Origin: Ruminococcus flavefaciens
GTDB lineage: Bacteria; Bacillota_A; Clostridia; Oscillospirales; Ruminococcaceae
NCBI GenBank assembly: GCA_004556875.1
Contig: SFFP01000147.1
Coordinates: 1-9,613, forward strand
Reading direction: 5' to 3'
DNA length: 9,613 bases
The notes beneath the pieces are model-generated. The model saw only the letters and a list, made by a program, of their open reading frames with translations. It had not been told where the DNA came from and ran no database searches. Shown here in pieces: positions 1 through 8,223 of the stretch; the first letter of the stretch is position 1; the number at the start of each line of letters is the position of its first letter. The translations under genes and the position numbers were made by a program.

Positions 1-495
1 GCAGAGTATCTTTACCACAACATCTCTCGGATAATATGATACAGAAGTAATGATTATTTTATTCTTACAGTCCTTAGCCTTATCAAAGAGCAGCTTTCCT
101 ATTTTTCGCGGAAAGGCGAAATGCTGAATAAGGTCACATTCTCTTGTCATAAGCTTTTCCCTGCCTGTGGGAGTGATACCGCTCATTTTTGCGAGGATAT
201 CATATATCTTTTCAAGAGTAACGTTTCCCTTTGTGCCGTATTTTTTTTCAGCGGCTTTCTGAGCTTCTACGCGATACTCAGTAAAGCTTTTATTTGTGGT
301 ATTGAGCAGAGAGAAATCATCTTCCATAAACAGGAAAATATCCTCAGGCTGTGAAAACGGCGTAATAACGAGGGTATCCCATAGCTTGAAGCTTATCGCC
401 CTATGGTCATTTCTTTCGACTTCGTGCAGCATTTTGACGAGTATCTCGTCCTGTGCCGCAGAGAGCGGTCTTTTGGGGTGAAATTCTCCGTCCAT
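1..495 (-). CDS. HAD-fold protein with a degenerate catalytic motif, 3' end beyond the window
   Basis: The first 165 residues are present and the reading frame runs off the left edge. The start at 495 is supported by AAAAGGAGG a few bases upstream. The pattern fits a HAD-superfamily group common in surface-polysaccharide and glycosyltransferase settings, whose members begin with SFDxFDTLhxRPF, continue with PxDhF, and later carry YPRxxGK and hhITSDMYLPRD. Here the matching segments are SFKLWDTLVITPF (residues 35-47), QPEDIF (49-54), FPRKIGK (128-134) and IIITSVSYYPRD (147-158). Thus Lys37 sits where the nucleophilic Asp is expected, and Val152 replaces the Asp of the SDMY segment, so phosphatase-type chemistry is doubtful. 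A C-terminal domain may follow outside the window. No signal peptide is seen, so the protein is probably cytoplasmic. It is the last visible gene of the minus-strand run, 14 bases after the mannanase. Family placement is from motif recall; substrate and function are unknown. Confidence 0.72.
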   Translation of the reverse strand, partial: MDGEFHPKRPLSAAQDEILVKMLHEVERNDHRAISFKLWDTLVITPFSQPEDIFLFMEDDFSLLNTTNKSFTEYRVEAQKAAEKKYGTKGNVTLEKIYDILAKMSGITPTGREKLMTRECDLIQHFAFPRKIGKLLFDKAKDCKNKIIITSVSYYPRDVVVKILC

Positions 496-509
496 AGAAA
501 AACCTCCTT

Positions 510-2201
510 TTAGTCGGTCACTGTAGTTTCTTCTTCCTTAGCCGTTGAAGATTCAGTATCGGCATTTTCGGTCTCAGGCGGCTTGATACCTCTCATTTTG
601 CGGTATTCATCGAGAGTCATAGCGCCGTCGGAGTTATAGGCTCTGATTATAGCGTCCTTGCTTGTAAATTCGTCGCTGTATTCGCCTGTTTCAGCCATGA
701 TATACTTACCGTACCACACGCCGAAGAAAGACCAGACAGCGTTGTCTCTGAAAGCCGCGTCCATATCGGGTACACTTCCGCATTCACTTATGGCGATAAG
801 CTTGTCACTGCCCACGAATTTCTGAACAGCGGCAAATTCCTCATAAAATCTGCTTCCATAGTCCTTTTCGTTCTTGAAGTAAAGGTCAACGGCGGCGATA
901 TCGAAAGTTTTCTTGTCAACGAGAGTGCTGTCACTCTGACCGTTCCATATCCAGATGAGGTTGTCCAGCTCAAAGTAATTGGTAAAGCGGTCATAGATAA
1001 GATTCCATAGCCATTTATAGCAGTCTGCGCCCTTAGTGCCCCACCAGTACCAGCTTCCGTAGCCTTCGGGGAGAGGTCTCCACAGCACAGGGACTCCCCT
1101 GTTTTTCAGTGAAGTGAGCTGTCCTGCCATATTATCTATATCGAGGATAAGACCGTAACATTCTTTGGAAATATTTCCCTTGCTGTAAAGCTCGCGTATC
1201 TCTTCTTCGTTGAGTTCGGAAATTTTAATATCGGTTACAGCCTTTGAGAGGTCAAAGTCGGTATCATCGGAATGGAGTGCGCTTTTCTTGTCAGATGGCG
1301 AATTCCAGTACCAGCTCACGCATGAGATACCGCCATTGAGATACCATTCTGCCGCCGCGTCAACTTCCTTGAAGCTCTCATCAAAGCTTACATCGGGTAC
1401 TTCAAAATTTGAAAAGCGTATAACAGGATATTTGCCTGTGGTGCGGTAAATGAGGTCAAGCTCAGCATTTTCTCCGCCGTAAGCGTACTGACCTGTTATC
1501 ATGTATTTTCCGTAATTTTCGGAAAGAAAGCTCATAAGCTCTTTAGCGGACTCTCCTGCATTCTTGTTTACAAGCTCGCCCTTAGCATCATAGCTTATAC
1601 TGCTGAGAGAGGTATTGTTTTCTATTTTGAGGTAATCAAGGCACATATCGCCGTTTTCGGGGGTTATTTCAAGCTTTTGTTTTCCTTTAGTAAGGAAAAC
1701 GCCGTATACGGTGATATAGGTGAACTGACCGTTATCGGTAGTTTTAAAGACCGTAAGCTGTTCGTCGCCGAGTTTTATGCGGCAGTTTACAGCCTTATCC
1801 GCTGAGATGTTGAATGAAAGGTCATAGTGCTGATTGCTTGGAACATCTATCTCAAAAACGGCAGAGGCTTTTCCTTCGTTTCCGAAGCCTGTGACATAGC
1901 CTTCACCGCTGAATTCGGGTTTATCTGCTGCGACCTTAGCACCGCCCTTCAGCTCAGCATTTTCGGCTTCATAGAGGTTGCCTGACTGAGTTTTCTCTAT
2001 TTCGGGAAAAGTAACGGGATAGTCGGGGAAAGTCTCAACAGGGAGAGTAGTAGTGGCTTCTGTAGTTTTTTTAGCAGTAGTTTCTTCTATAATTGGTACA
2101 GAAGCGGTAAGAGTAGTTTTCTTGCTGTTACTGCACGCAGCGAATACGGAAGCAGCAGCTCCGACAGCGGCAGCAGCAGCGAGTATTTTGCGAAGATCCA
2201 T
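510..2201 (-). CDS. Lipoprotein GH26 beta-mannanase with a CBM35-like module
   Basis: This 563-residue protein is predicted to cut beta-1,4-mannan outside the cell while lipid-anchored. An N-terminal signal (1-22) ends in the lipobox-like VFAAC, with Cys23 as anchor. A Thr-rich linker covers about 30-70. A beta-sandwich module covers about 77-195, opening with YEAENAE and closing with CLDYLKIEN, a pattern of CBM35/CBM6 modules. The catalytic GH26 domain covers about 215-535: GQYAYG (237-242), SWYWNSP (296-302), WRPLPEGYGSWYWWG (374-388) with likely acid/base Glu379, and ISECG (471-475) with likely nucleophile Glu473. The usual His just before the acid/base is Pro378. The C-terminal tail (542-563) is acidic and Thr/Glu-rich. 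AGGAGG at 2207-2212, five bases from the ATG, fixes the start. It follows the GH95 gene by 17 bases. Endo-mannanase is the commonest GH26 activity; other beta-glycanase activities are known in the family. Confidence 0.9.
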   Translation of the reverse strand: MDLRKILAAAAAVGAAASVFAACSNSKKTTLTASVPIIEETTAKKTTEATTTLPVETFPDYPVTFPEIEKTQSGNLYEAENAELKGGAKVAADKPEFSGEGYVTGFGNEGKASAVFEIDVPSNQHYDLSFNISADKAVNCRIKLGDEQLTVFKTTDNGQFTYITVYGVFLTKGKQKLEITPENGDMCLDYLKIENNTSLSSISYDAKGELVNKNAGESAKELMSFLSENYGKYMITGQYAYGGENAELDLIYRTTGKYPVIRFSNFEVPDVSFDESFKEVDAAAEWYLNGGISCVSWYWNSPSDKKSALHSDDTDFDLSKAVTDIKISELNEEEIRELYSKGNISKECYGLILDIDNMAGQLTSLKNRGVPVLWRPLPEGYGSWYWWGTKGADCYKWLWNLIYDRFTNYFELDNLIWIWNGQSDSTLVDKKTFDIAAVDLYFKNEKDYGSRFYEEFAAVQKFVGSDKLIAISECGSVPDMDAAFRDNAVWSFFGVWYGKYIMAETGEYSDEFTSKDAIIRAYNSDGAMTLDEYRKMRGIKPPETENADTESSTAKEEETTVTD

Positions 2202-2218
2202 GTATTCCTCCTAAAAGG

Positions 2219-4537
2219 TCATGCTTTTACTGTATATTTTTTACCTTTTTCTGTATTGAATATGATAACGCCGTCCTCAATGCGTGAATTGACAGATTCG
2301 CCGTCGCAGATTATGCTTACTACACAGTTTGCGCGCAGACGAAGCTCGCCGTCATTATCGGAATATATCTCAGCAGTAGAGAGCTTGCTTTCTATCCATG
2401 AGATATCAACAGTATATCCGCCCTTAGCTTTAAGGCCTTTGATATGGCCGCTTCTCCACTCATCGGGGAGTGCGGGAAGCAGGTTCATCTCACCGCCGCA
2501 GCTCTGTAAAAGAGCCTCTGCAATAGCGGCAGTACCGCCGAAATTTCCGTCTAACCTTAAAGGAGCGTCAGAATTTGTCATATTCGGGTTAGTTGAGTAT
2601 GAGAGCAGGCGTTTTAAGTTTTCATAGACCATGCGGCTGTCAAAGAGTCTTGCCCACATATTTGATATCCATGCGCAGCTCAGACCTGTTTTGCCGCCGC
2701 CGTGTATAAGTCTGCGGACGAGAGTAGCTCTTGCCGCATCAGCCAGCTTAGGTGTCCTGTAAGGATTTATGAGGTCAGCAGGGTATAGAGCGAAGAGCTG
2801 AGAGATATGGCTGTGACCTATCTCGTACTCGTCGAAGTCCTCAGACCATTCCATTATCTGTCCGTATTTTCCGACCTGCGGAAGAGGGAGCTTTTGCATC
2901 ATATTGCTGAGCTTTTCAGCGAAAGCGCTGTCTTTGCCGAGAATATGTGAAGCTCTTATGACATCGGCAAAGAGCACGGTGATTATCTGCATATCCATAG
3001 CAGGGCCCATGCAAAGGCTTGCCTTTACGCCGTTATTGTCGATATAGTAATTTTCCGGAGATACAGACGGACCTGTAACGAGCTTGCCGCTGCTGTTTTC
3101 GGTAAGGTATTCAGCGAAAAATTCGGCAGCTTCTTTGAGTATATGATATTTTTCCTCAAGGAAATCCTTATCGAGGGTATATTCATAGTGCTCATATATA
3201 TGGAGAGCGAGCCATGCGCCGCCCATAGGCCATATACTTGCATTTCTTGCACTGCCCTGCGGAACGGTATCGCCCCATATATCCGTATTGTGGTGGCAGA
3301 CGAAGCCTTTGTGTATGCCGTACATTTCCTTAGCTGTAACACGTCCGTTTCCGCATACTCTTTCCATAAGGTCAAAGAGGGGCAGATGACACTCTGAAAG
3401 ATTACAGCTTTCTGCGGGCCAGTAATTCATTTCGGTATTGATATCGAGGACATAGCGGCTGCCCGACTCAGAGGAAATATGCTCATTCCATATGCCCTGC
3501 AGATTTGCAGGCTGAGTGCCGGGGCGGCTGCATGATATCATAAGGTATCTTCCGAAGTTGAAGTAAAGCTCAAGCAGCTTATTATCATGGATAAGGCGCT
3601 CACATTCCTTGTTGTCGAGTTCATCGCCTTTAAGGCGCTCGATACGCTCAGCGGTTGTAAGGAGGGTAAGGTCTTCATCGCTGTTGTCGTTGAGAGAAAG
3701 CTCAACGCGGTCAAAAAGCTCCTTATAGTCATTTACATGGCGGTAATAAAGCTCCTCATAATCGCACTGAAGAGCCATTTCAATGTCGACCTTAGCCGAC
3801 TCCTCATATACCTCGCTGTAAAAGCTTGTTCTGACAGAGAGGACTATCATTACTTCATCGGCATTTTCTGCGCATATTTTATTTCCGACAGTCCTGAGAG
3901 TGCCGCCCTTTGCAGAAGCGCCGAGACAGGCTGCAAAGAGGATACTGTCCTTTCCGCCGCTTCCTCCTGTATAGAGTATCATATTCTCACCGCATGGGCG
4001 GTTGTCGTCGCAGTATTCATCACGTCCGCCGATGTAGCAGTTAAGGGATACTGAGTTCGGTTCTGACGCATAGATACGCATTACCATAACATCATCGGGG
4101 GCGGATACGAAGTATTCTTTTGTATATATAACGCCGTTCACGGTAAAGGAAGCATCTGCAACTGCACTTCCGATATCGAGACTGCGTGAGTATTCACGAG
4201 CTTTTCCGTCGAGCTGAAGCTCTGTGTTCAGTTCGCCGAGAGGCAGATATCTGCGCATATTCGGGGTAACGCCCTGCATTTTGCTGAAAGCCGTATCCTC
4301 AGCTTCAGCGGTCTTTCCTTCGGCAAGGAGTCTGCGGACTTCTTCAAAGCCTTCCTTAGCGTCAGGGTTTATTCTGTGACGGAGACCGCCCGACCATATA
4401 GAATCCTCGTTGATAACGATACTTTCCTTTACGGGTGTTCCGAATATCATAGCGCCGATACGTCCGTTTCCGATAGGGAGAGCCTCATTGAAGCTCTCAG
4501 CTGGTGAATCGTATTTCATTAAAGTTTCAGTACTCAT
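2219..4537 (-). CDS. GH95 family glycosidase (alpha-L-fucosidase / alpha-L-galactosidase type), cytoplasmic
   Basis: This 772-residue protein matches full-length GH95 enzymes, which remove terminal alpha-L-fucose (often 1,2-linked) or alpha-L-galactose by inversion. The N-terminal beta domain has the family opening FNEALPIGNGRIGAMIFG (16-33) and NEDSIWSGG (43-51). The (alpha/alpha)6 part carries TQPANLQGIWNE (341-352), LDINTEMNYWPAE (364-376), HHNTDIWGD (415-423), GPSVSPEN (489-496), with Glu495 as likely general acid, and RLDGNFGGTA (661-670), with Asp663 as a conserved catalytic-site Asp. There is no signal peptide or lipobox, so the substrate should be an imported oligosaccharide. AGGAG upstream of the ATG at 4537 supports the start; Met7 is a weaker alternative. 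The gene sits between the damaged kinase and the mannanase. The first Asn of the usual N-I-N motif appears to be Asp365. Whether it acts on fucosides or galactosides cannot be told from sequence alone. Confidence 0.9.
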   Translation of the reverse strand: MSTETLMKYDSPAESFNEALPIGNGRIGAMIFGTPVKESIVINEDSIWSGGLRHRINPDAKEGFEEVRRLLAEGKTAEAEDTAFSKMQGVTPNMRRYLPLGELNTELQLDGKAREYSRSLDIGSAVADASFTVNGVIYTKEYFVSAPDDVMVMRIYASEPNSVSLNCYIGGRDEYCDDNRPCGENMILYTGGSGGKDSILFAACLGASAKGGTLRTVGNKICAENADEVMIVLSVRTSFYSEVYEESAKVDIEMALQCDYEELYYRHVNDYKELFDRVELSLNDNSDEDLTLLTTAERIERLKGDELDNKECERLIHDNKLLELYFNFGRYLMISCSRPGTQPANLQGIWNEHISSESGSRYVLDINTEMNYWPAESCNLSECHLPLFDLMERVCGNGRVTAKEMYGIHKGFVCHHNTDIWGDTVPQGSARNASIWPMGGAWLALHIYEHYEYTLDKDFLEEKYHILKEAAEFFAEYLTENSSGKLVTGPSVSPENYYIDNNGVKASLCMGPAMDMQIITVLFADVIRASHILGKDSAFAEKLSNMMQKLPLPQVGKYGQIMEWSEDFDEYEIGHSHISQLFALYPADLINPYRTPKLADAARATLVRRLIHGGGKTGLSCAWISNMWARLFDSRMVYENLKRLLSYSTNPNMTNSDAPLRLDGNFGGTAAIAEALLQSCGGEMNLLPALPDEWRSGHIKGLKAKGGYTVDISWIESKLSTAEIYSDNDGELRLRANCVVSIICDGESVNSRIEDGVIIFNTEKGKKYTVKA

Positions 4538-4583
4538 TTAAAAATCTCCTATAGGATAAAGAATCGCTGCAAAAACGTTTAAT

Positions 4584-5602
4584 TTATGATTTAGGCAGTG
4601 ACATGAATATCTTAAAGCCTTCCTCAGAGGGAGTAAAAGTTATTCTGCCGTTAAGAGCTGCGGCGCGGTCTGACATATTTTTAAGACCTATATTAGCTGA
4701 AAGAACGCAGGATGTTCACGGATAACGATGTTTATTCTATTGCCGTTTGAATGTTTTACGGCGTTTGAGAGTCCTTCCTTGACTACTCCTATGATACACA
4801 TTTTGACATTGCCGGGGATATTTTCGCTTATATCACTGTCAAATGACACGGTAAATCTGCTGTCAACAGTGCTTATGCTGTCTTCGATGACTTTTTTAAG
4901 GTCGATAGACTCATCGTGAAGGTCGTGAACGCTTTCACGTATGCTTGTCATAGCGCTGTCAAGGGTAGAACGCAGGCTTTCCAGAGGTTCTTTCAGCTGT
5001 TCGTCCTTGTTTATAATGATAAGAGCGCCTGACTGTAAAAGCGAGCGTGTAAGCATATGTCCCACATTATCGTGTATCTCACGGGCAATTCGGTTTCTCT
5101 CCTTCATAGTAGCGAGGTGTATCTCATTATCCTGAGCGGCGGCAAGGCGCAGATTTTGCTCTGCAAGCTGTCTGTTCTTGCCTGCCACCTCATCACGCAG
5201 GGAAGTGAGTGTAGCTACGGTAGTTTCAAGGTGAGAAACTCTTTTATATATGATAACTGTCACAGCAATAGCGGCTGCGGTAAGCATTATCTGCTGAGGA
5301 CTTAGTTTTTCGATATTCAGCAGTATAACAGCCGCAGGTGTGACCAGCCACCATTTTTTCTCCCACAAAGCGTCATATAAGAGCAGGGGGAACGAGCAGA
5401 ACATAAGAGGGAATACTCCGCAAAACAGTGAGCAAAGCGCAATGAGTGCCGCCGCCGTGAAAGTTCCTGTAAGGAGCTGAGCCGCCGCAGACACCATGAC
5501 TGTTATCAGCGTAACGATAACAGGTTCTGAAAAGCTGTCAGACATGACGATGCTCAGTATACATATAAGAAGTATAGCCAGCTTATCGGTAAGTCGGTTC
5601 AA
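4584..5602 (-). pseudogene. Sensor histidine kinase (HisKA_3 type) broken inside its ATPase domain
   Basis: The open frame gives 304 residues and stops at 4688-4690. Hydrophobic segments at about 7-24, 27-60, 62-78 and 86-120 form a membrane sensor region. A coiled-coil-like linker (122-165) follows, then the phosphoacceptor box EIHDNVGHML (175-184, His177) and an N-box EGLSNAVKHS (276-285, Asn280). The frame then breaks right after REHPAFFQLI. In the frame offset by -1, the normal C-terminal end reappears: IGLKNMSDRAAALNGRITF, then an in-frame TAA at 4584-4586. The roughly dozen residues that should lie between, with the D-x-G-x-G ATP-binding box, are absent, so this is an internal deletion of 3n+1 bases rather than a single-base slip. 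Kinase activity is probably lost. The start is TTG at 5602: no ATG lies between it and the in-frame phosphorylase stop 36 bases upstream, and a good ribosome site precedes it. No response-regulator gene is adjacent. Confidence 0.8.
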
Positions 5603-5606
5603 TCGT

Positions 5607-5617
5607 TCACCGCCCTT
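5607..5617 (-). promoter_or_regulatory. Ribosome binding site deciding a TTG start for the histidine kinase gene
   Basis: On the minus strand AAGGGCGGTGA lies four bases before the TTG at 5602-5600. It resembles the anti-16S complement AAGGAGGTGA. The next in-frame ATG (codon 20) would remove the first membrane segment and has no such site, so TTG is the better start. Confidence 0.55.
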
Positions 5618-5638
5618 CGTAGGATATGTGAGAGTAGT

Positions 5639-7984
5639 TTAACGGATATTCCAGATATTTTCAGCGTAGTCTGCAATAGTTCTGTCAGAGCTGAATTTGC
5701 CTGCATTGCACATATTGAGCCACTGTTTTCTTGCGAAAGCCATTCTGTCGGAGCTGTAGTCGCTGATACAGCGGAGCTTTGTCTCCACATAATCTCTCAT
5801 ATCTCCGAGGAGATAGTAATGGTCGGGAGCATGCCAGCTCGCACCGTCAAGGAGAGCTGTGTAAAGCTCGCGGAAATCGCCGCTTCCGCCGTCAGAAACG
5901 CTTCCGTCAATGAGAGATGATACGACCTTTCTTATCATAGGGTCATCAGCGAATATCTTTCTGCTGTCGTATTCGGGAACTATCTTTTCAAGCTCCTCGA
6001 CTCTTGCGCCGAAGATATAGTTGTTTTCCTCGCCTGCCTCCTGTACTATCTCGATATTTGCACCGTCGAAAGTACCGAGAGTAACAGCGCCGTTGAGCAT
6101 GAGCTTCATATTTCCTGTGCCGCTTGCCTCAGTGCCTGCTGTGGATATCTGCTCTGAGATATCAGCGCCTGCTACCAGTTTTTCGGCGTAGGAAACGTTG
6201 TAATTCTGTACGAAAACGACTTTGATAAGGTCGCGTGTATCAGGGTCAGAGGAAACTATCCTGCCCACCTCGTTGATGAACTTGATTATAGCCTTCGCGC
6301 GGCGGTATCCCGGGGCAGACTTAGCTCCGAAGATGAAAGCGGTAGGAGTAAAGTTACTGATGCTTCCGTCCTTTATGCCGTAGTATATCCAGAGTATAGA
6401 GAAAGCGTTGAGAAGCTGACGCTTATACTCGTGAAGGCGCTTTATCTGAATGTCGAATACAAAATTCGGGTCTGTGTCGATATCGTCGTGAGCCTTGATG
6501 AAGTCAGAGAGCTGTTTTTTCTTGTCCTGCTTGATGTCGATGAAGCGGCGGAGGATATTCTCGTCGTCAGCGTACTTAGCAAGCTCCTTGAGCTTGTCAA
6601 GGTCATTTATCCAGCTGTTATCGCCGATAAGCTCGGTAATGAGCGCAGAAAGCTCCTTATTGCAGAGAGCTATCCAGCGGCGCTGAGTTATGCCGTTAGT
6701 CTCGTTGCGGAATCGCTCGGGATAAAGGCTGAACCAATCTGCAAGGACGGTATCTTTCAGTATCTGAGTGTGTATCTCGGCAACGCCGTTTATATGGCTG
6801 GACGCATAGCAAGCCATATCAGCCATGTGGATAAGGCTTCCCTTGATAATCTTTATGCGGTCTATTTTGTCCTTAGGCACATCGGCTGAATACATATCAG
6901 CGATGAGAGCCTCGTTTATCTGAATGATTATAGCATAGATACGGGGCAGAAGCTCCTCCACAAGGTCAGTGCGCCATTTTTCGAGAGCCTCCTGCATAAC
7001 GGTATGATTTGTATAGTTGAATATCTTTTTTGCCATAGCAAGGGCAGTTTCAAAGGTATAACCCTCGTTGTCGACCAGTTGGCGGATAAGCTCGGGGATA
7101 GAGATAACAGGGTGAGTATCGTTGAGCTGTACGGAGATATAGTCTGCAAGGTTATCGAGAGTGCCGAAGCGAGCCTTGTGCTTTCTGATAATATCTGTAA
7201 GAGAAGCACAGCTGAAGAAATACTGCTGTTTAAGGCGGAGCTTTTTGCCCTCGTCGGTGTCGTCATTAGGATAGAGCACACGGGAGATATCCTCAGCGTA
7301 TATCTTTTCCTTAGAGGCTTCGAGGTAGTCCTGCTTATTGAAAATATCAAAGTCAAACTCCTTTACAGGCTCAGCCTGCCAGAGTCTGAGAGTGCCGACG
7401 TTTTCGGTATAAAAGCCGAATACAGGCATATCATAAGGCACAGCCTTTACGGTCTGACCGTTGTATTCGATAAGGACGGTGTCCTCATCACAGCGTACAG
7501 ACCAGGGGTCGCCGTATTTAGTCCAGTCGTCGATGTCCTCTTTCTGATAGCCGTCAACGATAGACTGCTTGAAGAGACCGTATTTATAGCGTATGCCGTA
7601 GCCGTCGAGAGGGAGACTCAGCGAAGCGGCACTGTCGAGAAAGCAGGCAGCAAGTCTGCCGAGACCGCCGTTACCGAGGGCAGCGTCCTCTATCTCTTCC
7701 AGTGAAGCGAGGTCGAGACCAAGCTCAGCGAAAGCCTTTTCCACATCGTCGTAAATTCCAAGTACAAGGAGGTTATTGTATACAGCGCGTCCAACGAGGA
7801 ATTCCATAGATAGGTAAGCTGCACGGCGCTTTGAGAGGTGCGCCTGACGGCTGTTATTCCAGCGGTCAGAGAACATTTCCATTACTGTTCTGCCGAGAGC
7901 ATCGTGGAGCTGCTGCGGAGAAGCCGACTTTATATCTTTAGGCAGCTTTTCAGTGAATTTCTCAATAAACATATTTCTGTCCAT
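5639..7984 (-). CDS. glgP: Glycogen/maltodextrin phosphorylase (GT35)
   Basis: This 781-residue enzyme phosphorolyses alpha-1,4-glucan from the non-reducing end to glucose-1-phosphate, using pyridoxal phosphate. The family landmarks are in order: RRAAYLSMEFLVGRA (53-67), EDAALGNGGLGRLAACFLDS (99-118), YGIRYKYGLFKQ (129-140), LNDTHP (287-292), FNYTNHTVM (322-330), RFRNETNGITQRRW (424-437), IKRLHEYKRQLLN (514-526) and EASGTGNMKLMLNG (619-632), with Lys627 as the PLP-binding lysine. The length is typical of bacterial members. The N-terminus is short, without the extension that carries the phosphorylation site of animal enzymes, so covalent control of that type is not expected. The ATG at 7984 follows AAAGGGG and lies about 45 bases below a strong promoter, making this the first gene of the minus-strand run. 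Maltodextrin versus glycogen preference cannot be read from sequence; the symbol is assigned by family. Confidence 0.96.
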   Translation of the reverse strand: MDRNMFIEKFTEKLPKDIKSASPQQLHDALGRTVMEMFSDRWNNSRQAHLSKRRAAYLSMEFLVGRAVYNNLLVLGIYDDVEKAFAELGLDLASLEEIEDAALGNGGLGRLAACFLDSAASLSLPLDGYGIRYKYGLFKQSIVDGYQKEDIDDWTKYGDPWSVRCDEDTVLIEYNGQTVKAVPYDMPVFGFYTENVGTLRLWQAEPVKEFDFDIFNKQDYLEASKEKIYAEDISRVLYPNDDTDEGKKLRLKQQYFFSCASLTDIIRKHKARFGTLDNLADYISVQLNDTHPVISIPELIRQLVDNEGYTFETALAMAKKIFNYTNHTVMQEALEKWRTDLVEELLPRIYAIIIQINEALIADMYSADVPKDKIDRIKIIKGSLIHMADMACYASSHINGVAEIHTQILKDTVLADWFSLYPERFRNETNGITQRRWIALCNKELSALITELIGDNSWINDLDKLKELAKYADDENILRRFIDIKQDKKKQLSDFIKAHDDIDTDPNFVFDIQIKRLHEYKRQLLNAFSILWIYYGIKDGSISNFTPTAFIFGAKSAPGYRRAKAIIKFINEVGRIVSSDPDTRDLIKVVFVQNYNVSYAEKLVAGADISEQISTAGTEASGTGNMKLMLNGAVTLGTFDGANIEIVQEAGEENNYIFGARVEELEKIVPEYDSRKIFADDPMIRKVVSSLIDGSVSDGGSGDFRELYTALLDGASWHAPDHYYLLGDMRDYVETKLRCISDYSSDRMAFARKQWLNMCNAGKFSSDRTIADYAENIWNIR

Positions 7985-8035
7985 TTTTAAAAACCCCTTT
8001 CAAAAACACAAATCAAAGATCGTTTTTATCATTAT

Positions 8036-8064
8036 ATTATAACACAAATCCTATGTCTTTGCAA
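8036..8064 (-). promoter_or_regulatory. Sigma-A type promoter for the phosphorylase gene and the genes below it
   Basis: On the minus strand a -35 box TTGCAA (8064-8059) and a perfect -10 box TATAAT (8041-8036) are separated by exactly 17 bases. Transcription should begin near 8029, giving a leader of about 45 bases. No other comparable promoter was found between the later genes, so this one may serve the whole run. Confidence 0.75.
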
Positions 8065-8194
8065 ATTTCAGAGAAAATAGCTATAAAATTCCAGATAAAT
8101 CATAAATAAAACTGCCCATTCAGCCGCTGATTTGGAAAAATTGATGAAGCGAAAACAAATATCGACAATAAATAGCTTGACTTATCGAAAATTG

Positions 8195-8223
8195 TTGACA
8201 TAATATATTTTGACCTGTACAAT
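8195..8223 (+). promoter_or_regulatory. Sigma-A type promoter for the rightward lipoprotein-like gene
   Basis: A perfect -35 box TTGACA (8195-8200) is followed after 17 bases by TACAAT (8218-8223), one base from consensus. Transcription should begin near 8230, leaving a leader of about 98 bases before the ATG at 8328. A second possible -35, TTGACT (8177-8182), with TAATAT (8201-8206) after 18 bases, could be a weaker upstream start. Confidence 0.72.

Noticed and set aside
3587..4054. A 155-codon open frame on the plus strand opposite the GH95 gene
   Set aside because: It is antisense to well-conserved GH95 sequence, with no start signals and no recognisable product.
4670..4710. Programmed ribosomal frameshift to explain the split kinase frame
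   Set aside because: There is no convincing slippery heptamer before the stop, and even after a shift the ATP-binding residues would still be missing, so a deletion explains it better.
7004..7705. A 233-codon open frame on the plus strand opposite the phosphorylase gene
   Set aside because: It lies wholly inside a gene with strong family motifs, has no ribosome site or recognisable domain, and is the mirror image of codon bias in the true gene.
8012..8032. Possible catabolite-response (cre) site below the phosphorylase promoter
   Set aside because: The central CG and flanking A/T bases fit loosely, but about three positions of the consensus fail, so the match is too weak to report.
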